A stretch of DNA of 44,010 bases. It comes from Asterionellopsis glacialis. Its lineage: Eukaryota > Bacillariophyta > Plagiogrammaphyceae > Rhaphoneidales > Asterionellopsidaceae. The stretch's first letter is position 1. Every line of letters starts with the position of its first letter. The position numbers and the translations under genes are program-made. The stretch covers positions 1 to 44,010 of the forward strand of contig WKLE02003029.1 of assembly GCA_014885115.2 (NCBI GenBank), written 5' to 3'. The notes beneath the pieces were generated by a model that ran no database searches, was not told the origin of the DNA, and worked only from the letters and a program-made list of their open reading frames with translations. This document shows, in pieces, positions 10,246 through 19,336 of this stretch.

Positions 10246-12009
10246 CTATCGATAATTCGTAGGAGTTCGTCCTCCTTTTCCGTTGATGAGAGTGTATAGC
10301 ATTGAATGAAGTTCATCCATTCTTGAATCAATTTTGGATTCCATCTGTTCCATTCTTGTTTTCATTTGTTCTTCCATTCGAATTTCAAGTTTTTGCATTT
10401 GCGCGGCCATCTGTGCTTCCAAATCTTTCATTTGTGCACTTACACGTTCTGCTACGAGTTTGTCGATATCTTGGTGAGTAGACGATTTATTTAAAGCATT
10501 TCTTGCCTTTGGTGTGAAGTTTTGATACGATGCAACCTTATTACGCTCTTGTACTGGTCTGCCGGTAGCACCAGATGAAGGAGTTATTTTGCCTTTATTG
10601 AACTGGAAAGCTGTTCGTGGTGAAATCATAAAGGATTCTTCAGCAGAGAGTCCGGATACAATTGAAGATTCTTCTGGAGAAGCAACTTCTGAAACCGGTA
10701 CCTTGGAGGGTCCGGTACTGTTCGATTTAGACTGAACAGCTGGTGCTTTCCATCGATTCAAATCAGTGCATTTGTCTGTTGTTATTGTTGTGATAGGTTC
10801 TGGAGGTGGAGAGTTCGGTTCCGTGTTTTCATCAGGCATAGGATCTTTTGATTCGCTGTAAATATCAATCTTTGGGGGTGCTGCATTTTTCCTTCCGTAT
10901 ACATTCGGAACACTCGATTTGAAATTGCGCTTCGGTTTTGCTGCCGCGAAAGCACTCAGCCTTTCTTTGACTGACCCAGGCGGAGGCATTTCGGCAAGCT
11001 CTTCATCAGAACTCATGTCTTCCTTGTTGGCATTATCCTTATTGTTATCTGACACGCCTTCTGTCGATTGACCAGCGACGTTGCTAGAACTTGTAGGTGG
11101 CGGTGAGTCGTTCTTCTTCCAACTATTGCCATTTTGCGGTGTCACCCTCTTCTCTGTTGGTTTCGTTACGGGGAAAAACGCTTTGGTTTCAGAATTAGGT
11201 TGTGGTTCAGTCTCGCCGGGAGACTGGGTACCAGAATGCGGTGGCCAACGAGCACGCCCACGGGAGACGGAACGCGCGGGATCAGAGGATGGTGCAGTCC
11301 TTTCTTCTGCTCCTGCACTATTCTTCCGTTCTGGAGACATATATGATGAAGTTCTCGAACGGCGCATTTGTAATTTAGTTTCGTTTAATGATGCACGATC
11401 ATTTGAAGAAGAGAAGTTATGTGAGTCCTGGTCAGACCGGCTCGCAAGCTGCGAAGGTGTGATTGATCTCGATGAAAAATTGGTATTCCGCGATGTAGTT
11501 GTGGGTCTGCTGAAGTCACGGGATGTAGTTGTTGGTCTGTTAGCATTAGTTGAGGCAAAATCTCGTGAAATACGAGAAGGGTTGGCCAATCTGCTGTTAG
11601 CAGAATAGTCCACGCCCATACGATCGTAGACTTCTTGGACGATATCTCTTGAGCTCCGAGGAGTTGCGCGACCTGTACTACGGCTGCGAGGACGTCCATC
11701 GGGCAATTTGTTTTTATTTAAAACCAAATCCTTTACACTCATACCCAAAGATGGCGGAACAGCAACCACCTTGTGGTCGCGCTCATCCATGGACTTCGTG
11801 AAAGCAATTTCAGGTACAGGATCTTGGCGTGGTTGTTGCTGTACATTGTTTGGCAGTGTCAGCACAGATCTTTCTTCAGCAGCGACGCTTTGCTGCCGGT
11901 TTGGGCCTACACTACTTTGCCAACTTTGTTTACTCAGGTCTCCATCATCATTCGCGACGGGAGTCTCCAATGCTGCTAGATAGCGGCTAAGCGCAGCAGT
12001 CCTCGACAT
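10246..12009 (-). CDS. Unknown Ser/Pro-rich protein with C-terminal coiled coil
   Basis: A 587-residue single-exon protein I do not recognise. About residues 1-480 are rich in Ser, Pro, Arg, Asn and Thr and look disordered. They contain many SP/TP dipeptides and an Arg/Ser region (about 100-260). Two short stretches look more constrained: PPPGSVKERLSAFAAAKPK (about 340-358) and VPNVYGRKNAAPPKIDIYS just after. From about 512 to 575 a Met/Gln/Glu-rich heptad pattern (QMKDLEAQMAAQMQKLEIRM onward) predicts a long coiled coil, so the protein probably dimerises. A scaffold or cytoskeletal role is possible but is inference. It is convergent with DMAP1, only 235 bases away. Confidence 0.75.
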   Translation of the reverse strand: MSRTAALSRYLAALETPVANDDGDLSKQSWQSSVGPNRQQSVAAEERSVLTLPNNVQQQPRQDPVPEIAFTKSMDERDHKVVAVPPSLGMSVKDLVLNKNKLPDGRPRSRSTGRATPRSSRDIVQEVYDRMGVDYSANSRLANPSRISRDFASTNANRPTTTSRDFSRPTTTSRNTNFSSRSITPSQLASRSDQDSHNFSSSNDRASLNETKLQMRRSRTSSYMSPERKNSAGAEERTAPSSDPARSVSRGRARWPPHSGTQSPGETEPQPNSETKAFFPVTKPTEKRVTPQNGNSWKKNDSPPPTSSSNVAGQSTEGVSDNNKDNANKEDMSSDEELAEMPPPGSVKERLSAFAAAKPKRNFKSSVPNVYGRKNAAPPKIDIYSESKDPMPDENTEPNSPPPEPITTITTDKCTDLNRWKAPAVQSKSNSTGPSKVPVSEVASPEESSIVSGLSAEESFMISPRTAFQFNKGKITPSSGATGRPVQERNKVASYQNFTPKARNALNKSSTHQDIDKLVAERVSAQMKDLEAQMAAQMQKLEIRMEEQMKTRMEQMESKIDSRMDELHSMLYTLINGKGGRTPTNYR

Positions 12010-14009
12010 TGTCGTTTCTCTCTATGCTTGTTCTATTCTTCAAAGGCACTTTCACAAGGTGGACTGCTTGTGATGCAATCGATCGTGCTTCTGTGTTGCT
12101 GGTGGAAAGAGGAACAAACGACTATGGATACTTTATCAAGGGATGCTGTCTCAATATATCTGATACACCATGGTAGCATACTGATGTCCACATAGGATTC
12201 AAATTTTATTTCATAGGAAACATTTCGACGACAATATCAAAATAATACTCATAATAGACACGTTTAAACAGAATCAAAATATATCCTGATTAACTGTCGT
12301 TATTTCATATAGCAATTTATGTAAACTCGTCATGGAGTCAGATAGTAACGGTTGAGAATTTTCCTAGAAAGATCCAACCAATCTATACAAGTGCATATCA
12401 TAATATACATAACATGATTGGTTCATACTGTACACGTAGAAGGTACTACGAAATAATGCTGCAACCCATCTGATGGTAGATTGAATCGTTTTTTCCACGT
12501 AAGAAAGTCAAAACCTGATTCCGACAAGAACTGTCCACGACTGTACGTCTACCTTACCAAGTTCGTTCTGTTCACTGTAATTAGATCACATGATACCTGC
12601 GAAGTTTTCTGTTTGCGCGCGGTCAGGCAGCCGATCGTTCAAAAAACGAGCACGATGAAGTAGGGGGGCGCAATAAATACACTGGACTAGACAAGACTTG
12701 GAGTTAAGAAGTCGTAGGCAACAGTTCGGTACCGCCAAAGTCTGATGTATGACCCTTATCGCCAATTCCAATTTTGTTCAGATCGCATTGGCGGATGGAT
12801 CCCTGCTATGCTTTTACATGGAGATATTTTCGATGCCGGGATGTACCTTACATAGTGCACACTTTATCAGAAGACAATATTTTGCGATCGAGCAAAAGAA
12901 TCAGAAATCAGGTCATGAGCCTGCAACAAGAATGATCAGTGCGCCCCCCCCCCCAAAAAAAAGGTTCTAAAACAGCTGCCTGCGTGCCATCCATGTTTTC
13001 ACCCTCTTCGTCCGAGGATACAGAGAGAGAGGAGAATCCACGGCGATACCAACATGGCGCTGTTGGAAATTATCAACACACACTCAACAATGAATATGGA
13101 TGACCATCTCACAGCTAGAGGGAGAAATCATAAATCATTGCAATAGAATATTTAGTATAAAAATTAATATTTGATTTGAGCTTGTTGGCCAGCCTGTTGT
13201 TGGTGTTGTCAAGTTATGATGACACATAAAACTTTTATTCATTTATTTCTAAATTTATTTCTATTGTCATCTGTTGCAGCTTTGTTCTACTAAGGTTCAA
13301 TAATCTACAATAATTAACATATCAACACATCGCTCTACATTATCTCTAATTATGAGATTAATTTGTTTGAAACACTGATCTGGTCTAGTGATTTTTGAAT
13401 GATTTATGTTCTTGACATTTAGGTTATTTTGCAGTAGTGAAGTAAGAATGTTCAAAACTAGAAAATCTTATATATTCAACTTAAGAATATATAACTTCAA
13501 GATATACACTTCAAACATATAAGCTGGCAGTTACTTTCACAATGTTCTTCCTTCTAATTTTTTGTTTGAGAATGTGAATGATATATAATATGGAAGGAAC
13601 TGGTTTAAAGCACAATTGAGAGTAGGAAGGTGAAAATAACCCATTTTAAGTCATTTCTCAGGTAGAAGCTTAAAAAGGCAATCAGCAAGTAGGTCTGAGG
13701 TTGGAGAGTTACCTTTCTATCTGCCCACAAAAATCAGTTAATAGTAGACAGTTTGGTTATTGAACCAAGAATAGCTTAGAGTAAGTACTGAAGTACGGGG
13801 AACAAGTACTGAGAGTGAAGAGACCAAAACACTGTCAGCATCCCAGGAGCAGTTCTGATAAACCTAAAATTATGCTTATTCTATAACATGACTATGACCT
13901 TCAATCTGTCTGTCTTCTCTCAAAAACTGACTGGCCAGCTGGCCGGACTCTATGTTAGGACCTAGTCTACTGTAGGACTTACGGTCTGCCTGTAAATTAT
14001 TGATGCATC
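12010..14009. other. Gene-poor AT-rich spacer
   Basis: Two kilobases without a convincing gene. The first part should hold the promoter of the coiled-coil gene that ends its 5' side at 12009. There is a 13-14 base C run followed by an A run at about 12942-12963, and a 12-bp perfect palindrome ggccagctggcc at 13933-13944. From about 13130 to 13900 the DNA is very AT-rich with stops in all frames. I found no tRNA cloverleaf or transposase. Confidence 0.5.
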
Positions 14010-14156
14010 AAATTCACTTTTCTTAGCTGGAATGCCATGGTGTTCAAATCAAAATTCTGTTTCAATACAGGCATGCAATTGTTGTTTCCACATGCTTGCA
14101 TCGAAACAGATTTTCGGATTGAACTCCATGGGATTCCAGCTAAGAAAAGTAAATTT
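14010..14156. repeat. Long imperfect hairpin (inverted repeat)
   Basis: Two 66-base arms (14010-14075 and 14091-14156) are inverted copies of one another with about 10 mismatches and no gaps, separated by a 15-base loop. The arms share ttttcttagctggaat and its complement. Pairing stops abruptly at both ends. A transcript from either strand would fold into a single long hairpin. The element is too short for a coding transposon. It could be a folded MITE-like element, a small-RNA hairpin precursor, or the result of a local inverted duplication. No target-site duplication is evident at its edges. Confidence 0.85.
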
Positions 14157-14516
14157 GTCATTGTCAAAGGATCTTGTTCAAAAAAAATCATACTTGTTCA
14201 TGTTATATAGATGGTTGTATGCTCACCGCAATAAAATATTAATTACTTGTATTAGAAATTCACAGAGTAGCACTAAGATTTTTTTTACTTGTAAAACGAT
14301 CTGAACAAAAAAGCTAAGTATGAAGCCAATTCAGTATTTATCATCTTATCATACATTACCATAAAATAAAAACGATATACATTCACTTTCAAACGTGGAA
14401 TTAGTCTTGTTGATGGCAATATTTGTGATCTAGAGCTCGGGAGCTTTCGATCAATTTATGGATGTCTGGGGTAAAAACAGACTGCTGAAATGGACGCATC
14501 GACAATTTACAGACAG

Positions 14517-14538
14517 ACGGTAGTCCTAGGACTACCGT
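14517..14538. repeat. 22-bp perfect palindrome upstream of the ELWxxDGT gene
   Basis: The arm acggtagtcct is followed directly by its exact reverse complement, with no spacer. It lies 230 bases before the preferred start codon of the ELWxxDGT gene and 11 bases before an alternative upstream ATG. Such a site can bind a dimeric regulator or form a cruciform; which applies is unknown. Confidence 0.9.
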
Positions 14539-14746
14539 AGACCATCCAATGGCATGGAGGGATGTTGCGCAGGATAGTCTAGTCGGACTAATCAAATCAA
14601 ACTTCAGTTCCCACAAACGGAAATTAGGAAATGCGAACTCCAATAATCTCTCATCTATGTACGGAACTTCCTCAAAAATGAGAACTCCTCTCGTCTTTGT
14701 TCAAAAATCTTTTAGGTCCTGCTGTTGTGACAAAACAACAATAACA

Positions 14747-16831
14747 ATGAGACTTCCTTCCAACATTCAAAAGCTTCCAATCATGGCGAAATGTACCAAT
14801 CGTACAAATCATAACACCAAGTTCTTTCTTTCGCTATTATCTGTCTTGTTAATAAGTGCAGGATTAGCAACTGCTGCAACTGCTGGATATTGCACAGGCA
14901 CTTCTAGCTATGCTCGAGAAGGATGCTCTGCTCTTTCACTTATCTGCGATGGAAATTGCGGTGTGAGCAACTTTTTGAATGGCTGCTACGCACAAGGCGT
15001 CTGCGATTCCTATTGTAATCCATTATCTTGCTCTGAATTGGACATCGATAATAGTGAGGAAAATTGTAATTATTACGGATGCACTTGGACTAGAGCAAGC
15101 ATGAATAACGGTCCTACTGATACACCTTCTTTTTGCTCTAAGACAAAGCAAGTGGCGGTGAGATGCCTCACACAAGAACTAGATGAAAGTCAGGCATCGA
15201 ATTGTATTGATTGTCTCGATAGTGTACCAGACTCCTTTACGTTAACTCCATCAGACTTTGACAGTTGTGATGCGGCTTCCGCTTATTACTGCGCTTCCTA
15301 TCACAATGCATGTGATAATGTGTGTAGCACTTGCAAAGAGGAGATTGAAGCAGACTTTCTATGTATTGCAGAATCGATGTTTCCTGAGTGTGGAGACATG
15401 TCCTGTAACAGTGAAGTGTCATCGGATGACGATAATGGTTTCTCTAACATCAAAGTAATGGATAGTAATTTCAAGATTCAGCTTGTTCGTAACATCAATG
15501 GTGAGTATGGCTCCTACCCAAATTCATTTGTAGGGTACGAACCATGCTACACAGAATTGGATGGTTATGGGGCAAACTTTCGTGGTAAAATGTTTTTTAC
15601 AGCCTATACAAGCCAGACCGGCCGTGAACCCTGGTTCACTGATGGTTCAGAAGAAGGGACGTATCTTTTGAAGGACATCAATACAGGAAGTTCCCATTCC
15701 AACGTTTATGGTAATGCCGTATCATTTTTGGGCGATAAAGTTATCTTTGCTGCAAATGATGGTCTGCATGGTATGGAACTCTGGATCACGGATGGTACAA
15801 GTGATGGTACACGTCTACTAAAGGATATCAACGTGGGCGAGACTGGATCTGATCCATCATTTCTTTATAATTTGGGTGGCGTCGTCTATTTCTTTGTACG
15901 AGAAGAAGATGACCCTGCCGGTTTTCAACTTTACAAGACAAAAGGAAGTCCTGAAAACACAGTTCAAGTGACCAATAAAAATGGTGGCTTTCACAATATC
16001 ACTCGTTTCAGAAGTATCAATGGACTTCTCATTTTTGGCTCCAACGATGAACTTTGGGCCAGTGATGGCACAAACGCTGGAACAAAACAATTAAACGAAA
16101 ATCTAGTTTTGGATTCTCCGAGGTTTGGTGGTACATGGAGCACTTTGATCTTTGGAGCTAACGATGGCACAGGGTCAGCTCTGTGGAAAACAGATGGTAC
16201 ATCTAAAGGGACTGTGAAAGTTTTTGATGGTATCACTGTATCACAAATTTCTGGAGCGAGAGATGAAGACACCTTTGTCCTTATAGCTACGGAAAATGAC
16301 GAATTGTGGGCATCGGATGGATCCACTGAGGGTACCAAATTTCTTTCTGATGCATTGACTTCCATTGTTTTTGGTTCGCTGTTGAACGGGAAAAGACATT
16401 TCGTTGCAAAGACTCAAAGTACAGGAATGGAAATGTATACTAGCGACGGTACGCCTGAGGGGACATCATTATTCTATGACTTTGCTCCTGGGGCAGCGAG
16501 TATTAAACCACGTAGCACTGCCCACATTTCCTCGTGCTATGGTGACTATCTTTTTGCAATGAGCACGGGAAACAAATATCAAGTTTGGACGATCAATGGA
16601 GATGGTACTGCTCCGACTTTAGTGCTTGAATTTGTCTCCTCTACAGAAATCGCCTTTTTTTTGGAAGAGCTTGATGACTTTGAAATTATGCTGCGTGCTT
16701 ATGAACCATCGATTGGTGTGGAACTCTTCAAGCTTACCAAGATCAATGGTAGTGGATCTCCTACATCACTGATGTACTCAATCCATCCCATTATCTACAT
16801 GATCACAGCTTTTGTTCTGTGGGTTGTTTGA
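14747..16831 (+). CDS. Cys-rich ELWxxDGT-repeat surface protein, probable GPI anchor
   Basis: A 694-residue single-exon protein. A signal peptide (core FFLSLLSVLLISAGLATAA) follows the start. I prefer ATG 14747 or 14783 because the frame also opens at ATG 14549, which would bury the signal under 66-78 extra residues. Next comes a region of about 190 residues with roughly two dozen cysteines. The rest has about eight degenerate repeats around ELWxxDGT, including EPWFTDGSEEGT, ELWITDGTSDGTRLLKDIN, ELWASDGTNAGT, ALWKTDGTSKGT, ELWASDGSTEGT and EMYTSDGTPEGT. These are about 45-50 residues apart, consistent with beta-propeller blades. The C-terminus, GSGSP then a hydrophobic end (YMITAFVLWVV), fits a GPI-anchor signal. 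It is probably displayed on the cell surface; the ligand is unknown. Confidence 0.85.
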   Translation: MRLPSNIQKLPIMAKCTNRTNHNTKFFLSLLSVLLISAGLATAATAGYCTGTSSYAREGCSALSLICDGNCGVSNFLNGCYAQGVCDSYCNPLSCSELDIDNSEENCNYYGCTWTRASMNNGPTDTPSFCSKTKQVAVRCLTQELDESQASNCIDCLDSVPDSFTLTPSDFDSCDAASAYYCASYHNACDNVCSTCKEEIEADFLCIAESMFPECGDMSCNSEVSSDDDNGFSNIKVMDSNFKIQLVRNINGEYGSYPNSFVGYEPCYTELDGYGANFRGKMFFTAYTSQTGREPWFTDGSEEGTYLLKDINTGSSHSNVYGNAVSFLGDKVIFAANDGLHGMELWITDGTSDGTRLLKDINVGETGSDPSFLYNLGGVVYFFVREEDDPAGFQLYKTKGSPENTVQVTNKNGGFHNITRFRSINGLLIFGSNDELWASDGTNAGTKQLNENLVLDSPRFGGTWSTLIFGANDGTGSALWKTDGTSKGTVKVFDGITVSQISGARDEDTFVLIATENDELWASDGSTEGTKFLSDALTSIVFGSLLNGKRHFVAKTQSTGMEMYTSDGTPEGTSLFYDFAPGAASIKPRSTAHISSCYGDYLFAMSTGNKYQVWTINGDGTAPTLVLEFVSSTEIAFFLEELDDFEIMLRAYEPSIGVELFKLTKINGSGSPTSLMYSIHPIIYMITAFVLWVV

Positions 16832-17415
16832 TAAAAAAAAGACCTGAAAACTTGATTTGTCAGCATGGCAAATCCTGTATATTTTATACAATGATCAGAC
16901 ATTACATGCATAAGTTTTGGCCAAAAAGTAGTACTCAAGAAATATAGGTTTCCTTAGCGCGGAGCCTATCATCCATGCATAGTTTCGATCACAGTCCTGT
17001 AGCTTTAAAAAATCGGTTTCCTTAGCGTGAAGCCCCTTACGTTTAGTTCGTTATGAGAGTACAGTATTGTACCTTGTAACCTTTCATCAGTTCACAACAA
17101 TATCTAAATTTTAAACATACTATTGAATCTACAAAACTTGGTTGTATTGTAATGTTCTTGTTGTGCTTTTGTTTGAACAAATTATAACATATGCTTCTTT
17201 AGCCTCCAATATCTTTTTTGAGGGGGGCAATCCCATGGTTGATCAATCCCTTTGGTATAAGGATGATGATGCCAAACAGTCGTACATAAGATAACTATCA
17301 TATCAAAACTCACGCCTAGTCCGGACTGGTTCATTTTTTTTCAAAATTTCAAACCAATCAAGCATACGTGCAACAGCTTGGTTAGATGGCTTTTAAATCA
17401 ATACCTATCCAATAG
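16832..17415. other. 3' region and spacer after the ELWxxDGT gene
   Basis: About 580 bases with no gene. It contains the diverged tandem repeat described separately, and downstream AT-rich sequence with stops in every frame. Confidence 0.45.
16905..17034. repeat. Diverged tandem direct repeat, unit about 68 bases
   Basis: The end of the unit is well conserved: ggtttccttagcgcggagcc at 16947-16966 and the same 20 bases with two changes at 17015-17034. The word catgcata begins each unit at 16905 and 16974. The offsets, 68 and 69 bases, agree, so this is an old tandem duplication rather than two unrelated matches. The middle of the unit has diverged. It lies in the probable 3' untranslated region of the ELWxxDGT gene. 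Confidence 0.6.
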
Positions 17416-17862
17416 ATGCTGCTGGCACAAACTCTGGGAATTCTCGATTGCGAAAGACAGCAGCAGTTATGGACAACATTATCTTTCACAGAAGCAGGAT
17501 TCTTAATGGGCATTGCTATATTCCGTGGTGAAAATGGTGTAGATCCTGGCCATGCTTTCAATCTATTAGAAGTAATTGAGAAATCCATGATGGAGTTGTA
17601 GGAGAACAAGAAAAAATGGCGGAGTTTTTCCAATCTTCAACTAATCGTACCACCAAGAAACTTAAAAAGACAACAGACAGTATAGTGAGATTATCTTCCA
17701 GATTGAGGTATGATTCGCAGCATGGGATACCAATTACTCAAAATGATATTAACGGTGGAGGATGGATTGGGTAGTTACTTCTCAGTGTCCACTCCTTCGG
17801 ACCAATATTCAGTAACATTATTCAGTGGCACCGGGACTGTAAATAATCCTCCAAATGTTTGA
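17416..17862 (+). pseudogene. Possible broken coding fragment over three frames
   Basis: Three adjoining open stretches in different frames read like one interrupted protein. Frame one is 17416-17601 (contains FTEAGFLMGIAIFRGENG). Frame two runs from about 17601 to 17774 (contains RLSSRLRYDSQHGIPITQND). Frame three runs from about 17764 to 17862 (contains SVSTPSDQYSVTLFSG). No GT-AG intron joins them neatly. I do not recognise the family. Chance open frames of 30-60 codons are common, so this is tentative. Confidence 0.3.
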
Positions 17863-19336
17863 AATACATAAAATTAGTTCTATGGAAAGCATTTGATTAG
17901 TGTGATTCTACTTCATTGTTGATTGTCGGGTTCAAATCAGGATGAGCAAATACTACTGCAACAAGGATATAACCTAATGAAGATTCAATTGTGAGGTGAA
18001 GGACAAGAAAGAATTGATGGTACATAGAGGCTTTCGTTTCCTTTCGTGGTTTGAATGGCTTTCTGCTGCAGCTAGCTTTTTTTCTAGGTTTATGGTGAGC
18101 TGATTTTCTGCAAATCCGTCGCTGCGTTTCTCTTTCTGATTCTTGTGGGGGTGCATCTTGATCTTGTGGGAATGTGGTGATACCGCGTAAGAAGGAGTCA
18201 GAACATGACGGTTGGATGACGGTGCCATGGTGAGGTCATGACGCCATGTTGTTTGTGTGTTCGGCTGTTGCCCGAAAGAACGGAAGAGATTTCCCCCAGT
18301 GTGGAGAAAAATGGTGGGTTTTTCATACTGTATTATTAGCTTGTGTCCATTTTGTTAGTGGATTAGGGAGGAAGTTTTCGGATTCCCCCAGTAAACCCAT
18401 TCTCAGGGTTGCGGCGACCCATGGACATACCCGGTACAGTACCAGAACGTATCTACTTGGATCTACATGTATCTTGCTCGTCGTGCCTATCACCGGTGAG
18501 TATGGAGAAGAACACAACATATTTTCTACGTACAATTCATACGTGAGAATCAGATGGTTGGTAAGAAACCAAAAAATAGAACATACTTGGTACTACTGGT
18601 ATTGTAGTTCTTTTTACTGACTGTGCTGTTTTGTGCTTGGGGGAACTCGCGAAGACTTCGAGGAAATACAATTGGATGAAGCGTCGGTTGAATTTGAATG
18701 CAATATACGTTTATAAAGACATATATATCATTGAGACATCTTCAGCAGCGTTGACCATATAAAATCGCTATCACCAATCCGCCGTTGTTACCATTCATCA
18801 CTTATCAGCCAGACGAACCAAAACATCGTGAAGAAAGAAGAGAGAAACACGCCTGCAAACTGTGTTCGAAGGGGCAAGGGAAACGAAACGTTGACTCTGA
18901 AGTAGACTTACTCAAAGCGTTGGATAGAGTTGCTGGTAAGTTATTCAAGAGGAATACTATCGAAGAATATGGTTGTCTTTGTGAACACCATGATTTGGAT
19001 ATCGTTCTTGTGGATGTTTCTTCGTTGCGGTGGTAGTAGTTCTACGTCGTAGAAATATATCCGTTGAAAGGCTGGGTTGCTGGACGCGTGAAATATTACT
19101 GTAGGAGTGTGTAATGCACGAGCACACAAGGGGCATCGTGGAAAAAAAATCTCTCACAGAAGACGCTTTTGCTTTATTGTCAATCGCGATTAAATTCACT
19201 TGAACTCAACTTTCTTCAGTGCTTTGCCTTTTCTTGTTATTTCGCCGACTCGAACGCATTTACCTTTAAAGTTTACTTGAAAACTTGAATTATTGGTATT
19301 TCTATCTAATAAAGGCTAGGAGTTTCGTACATTAAA
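17863..19336. other. Spacer upstream of the zinc-knuckle gene
   Basis: About 1.5 kb with no supportable gene. Two frames (18246-18620 and about 18752-19036) are open but without domain or good codon character. At 18758-18764 there is a TATA-like tataaaa with ccaat 10 bases after it, and a good donor-like site (ctggtaagtt) at about 18931-18940. A ttcttcag acceptor-like site lies at about 19212-19219. These could frame a leader exon and 5' intron of the gene at 19337. This is a guess only. Confidence 0.35.

Noticed and set aside
11081..11608. 175-codon plus-strand frame opposite the coiled-coil gene
   Set aside because: Shadow of a real gene; no domain.
12942..12963. C run followed by A run
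   Set aside because: Simple homopolymer, possibly with uncertain length in the assembly; no function can be argued.
13997..14304. Opposed short frames encoding similar peptides (ending FQLRKVNL)
   Set aside because: The similarity arises because both arms of the hairpin are inverted copies; there is no reason to think either is translated.
17920..17950. tRNA T-arm-like ggttcaaatc
   Set aside because: The flanking bases do not form the T stem and no acceptor or anticodon stem can be built.
18246..18620. 124-codon frame with an ATG
   Set aside because: The translation has no domain or signal and resembles chance; there is no supporting splice or neighbour context.
18752..19036. Open frame with a CKLC motif downstream of a TATA-like box
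   Set aside because: There is no ATG near its start, and a single short Cys pair is not enough to call a gene. It may belong to a leader exon.
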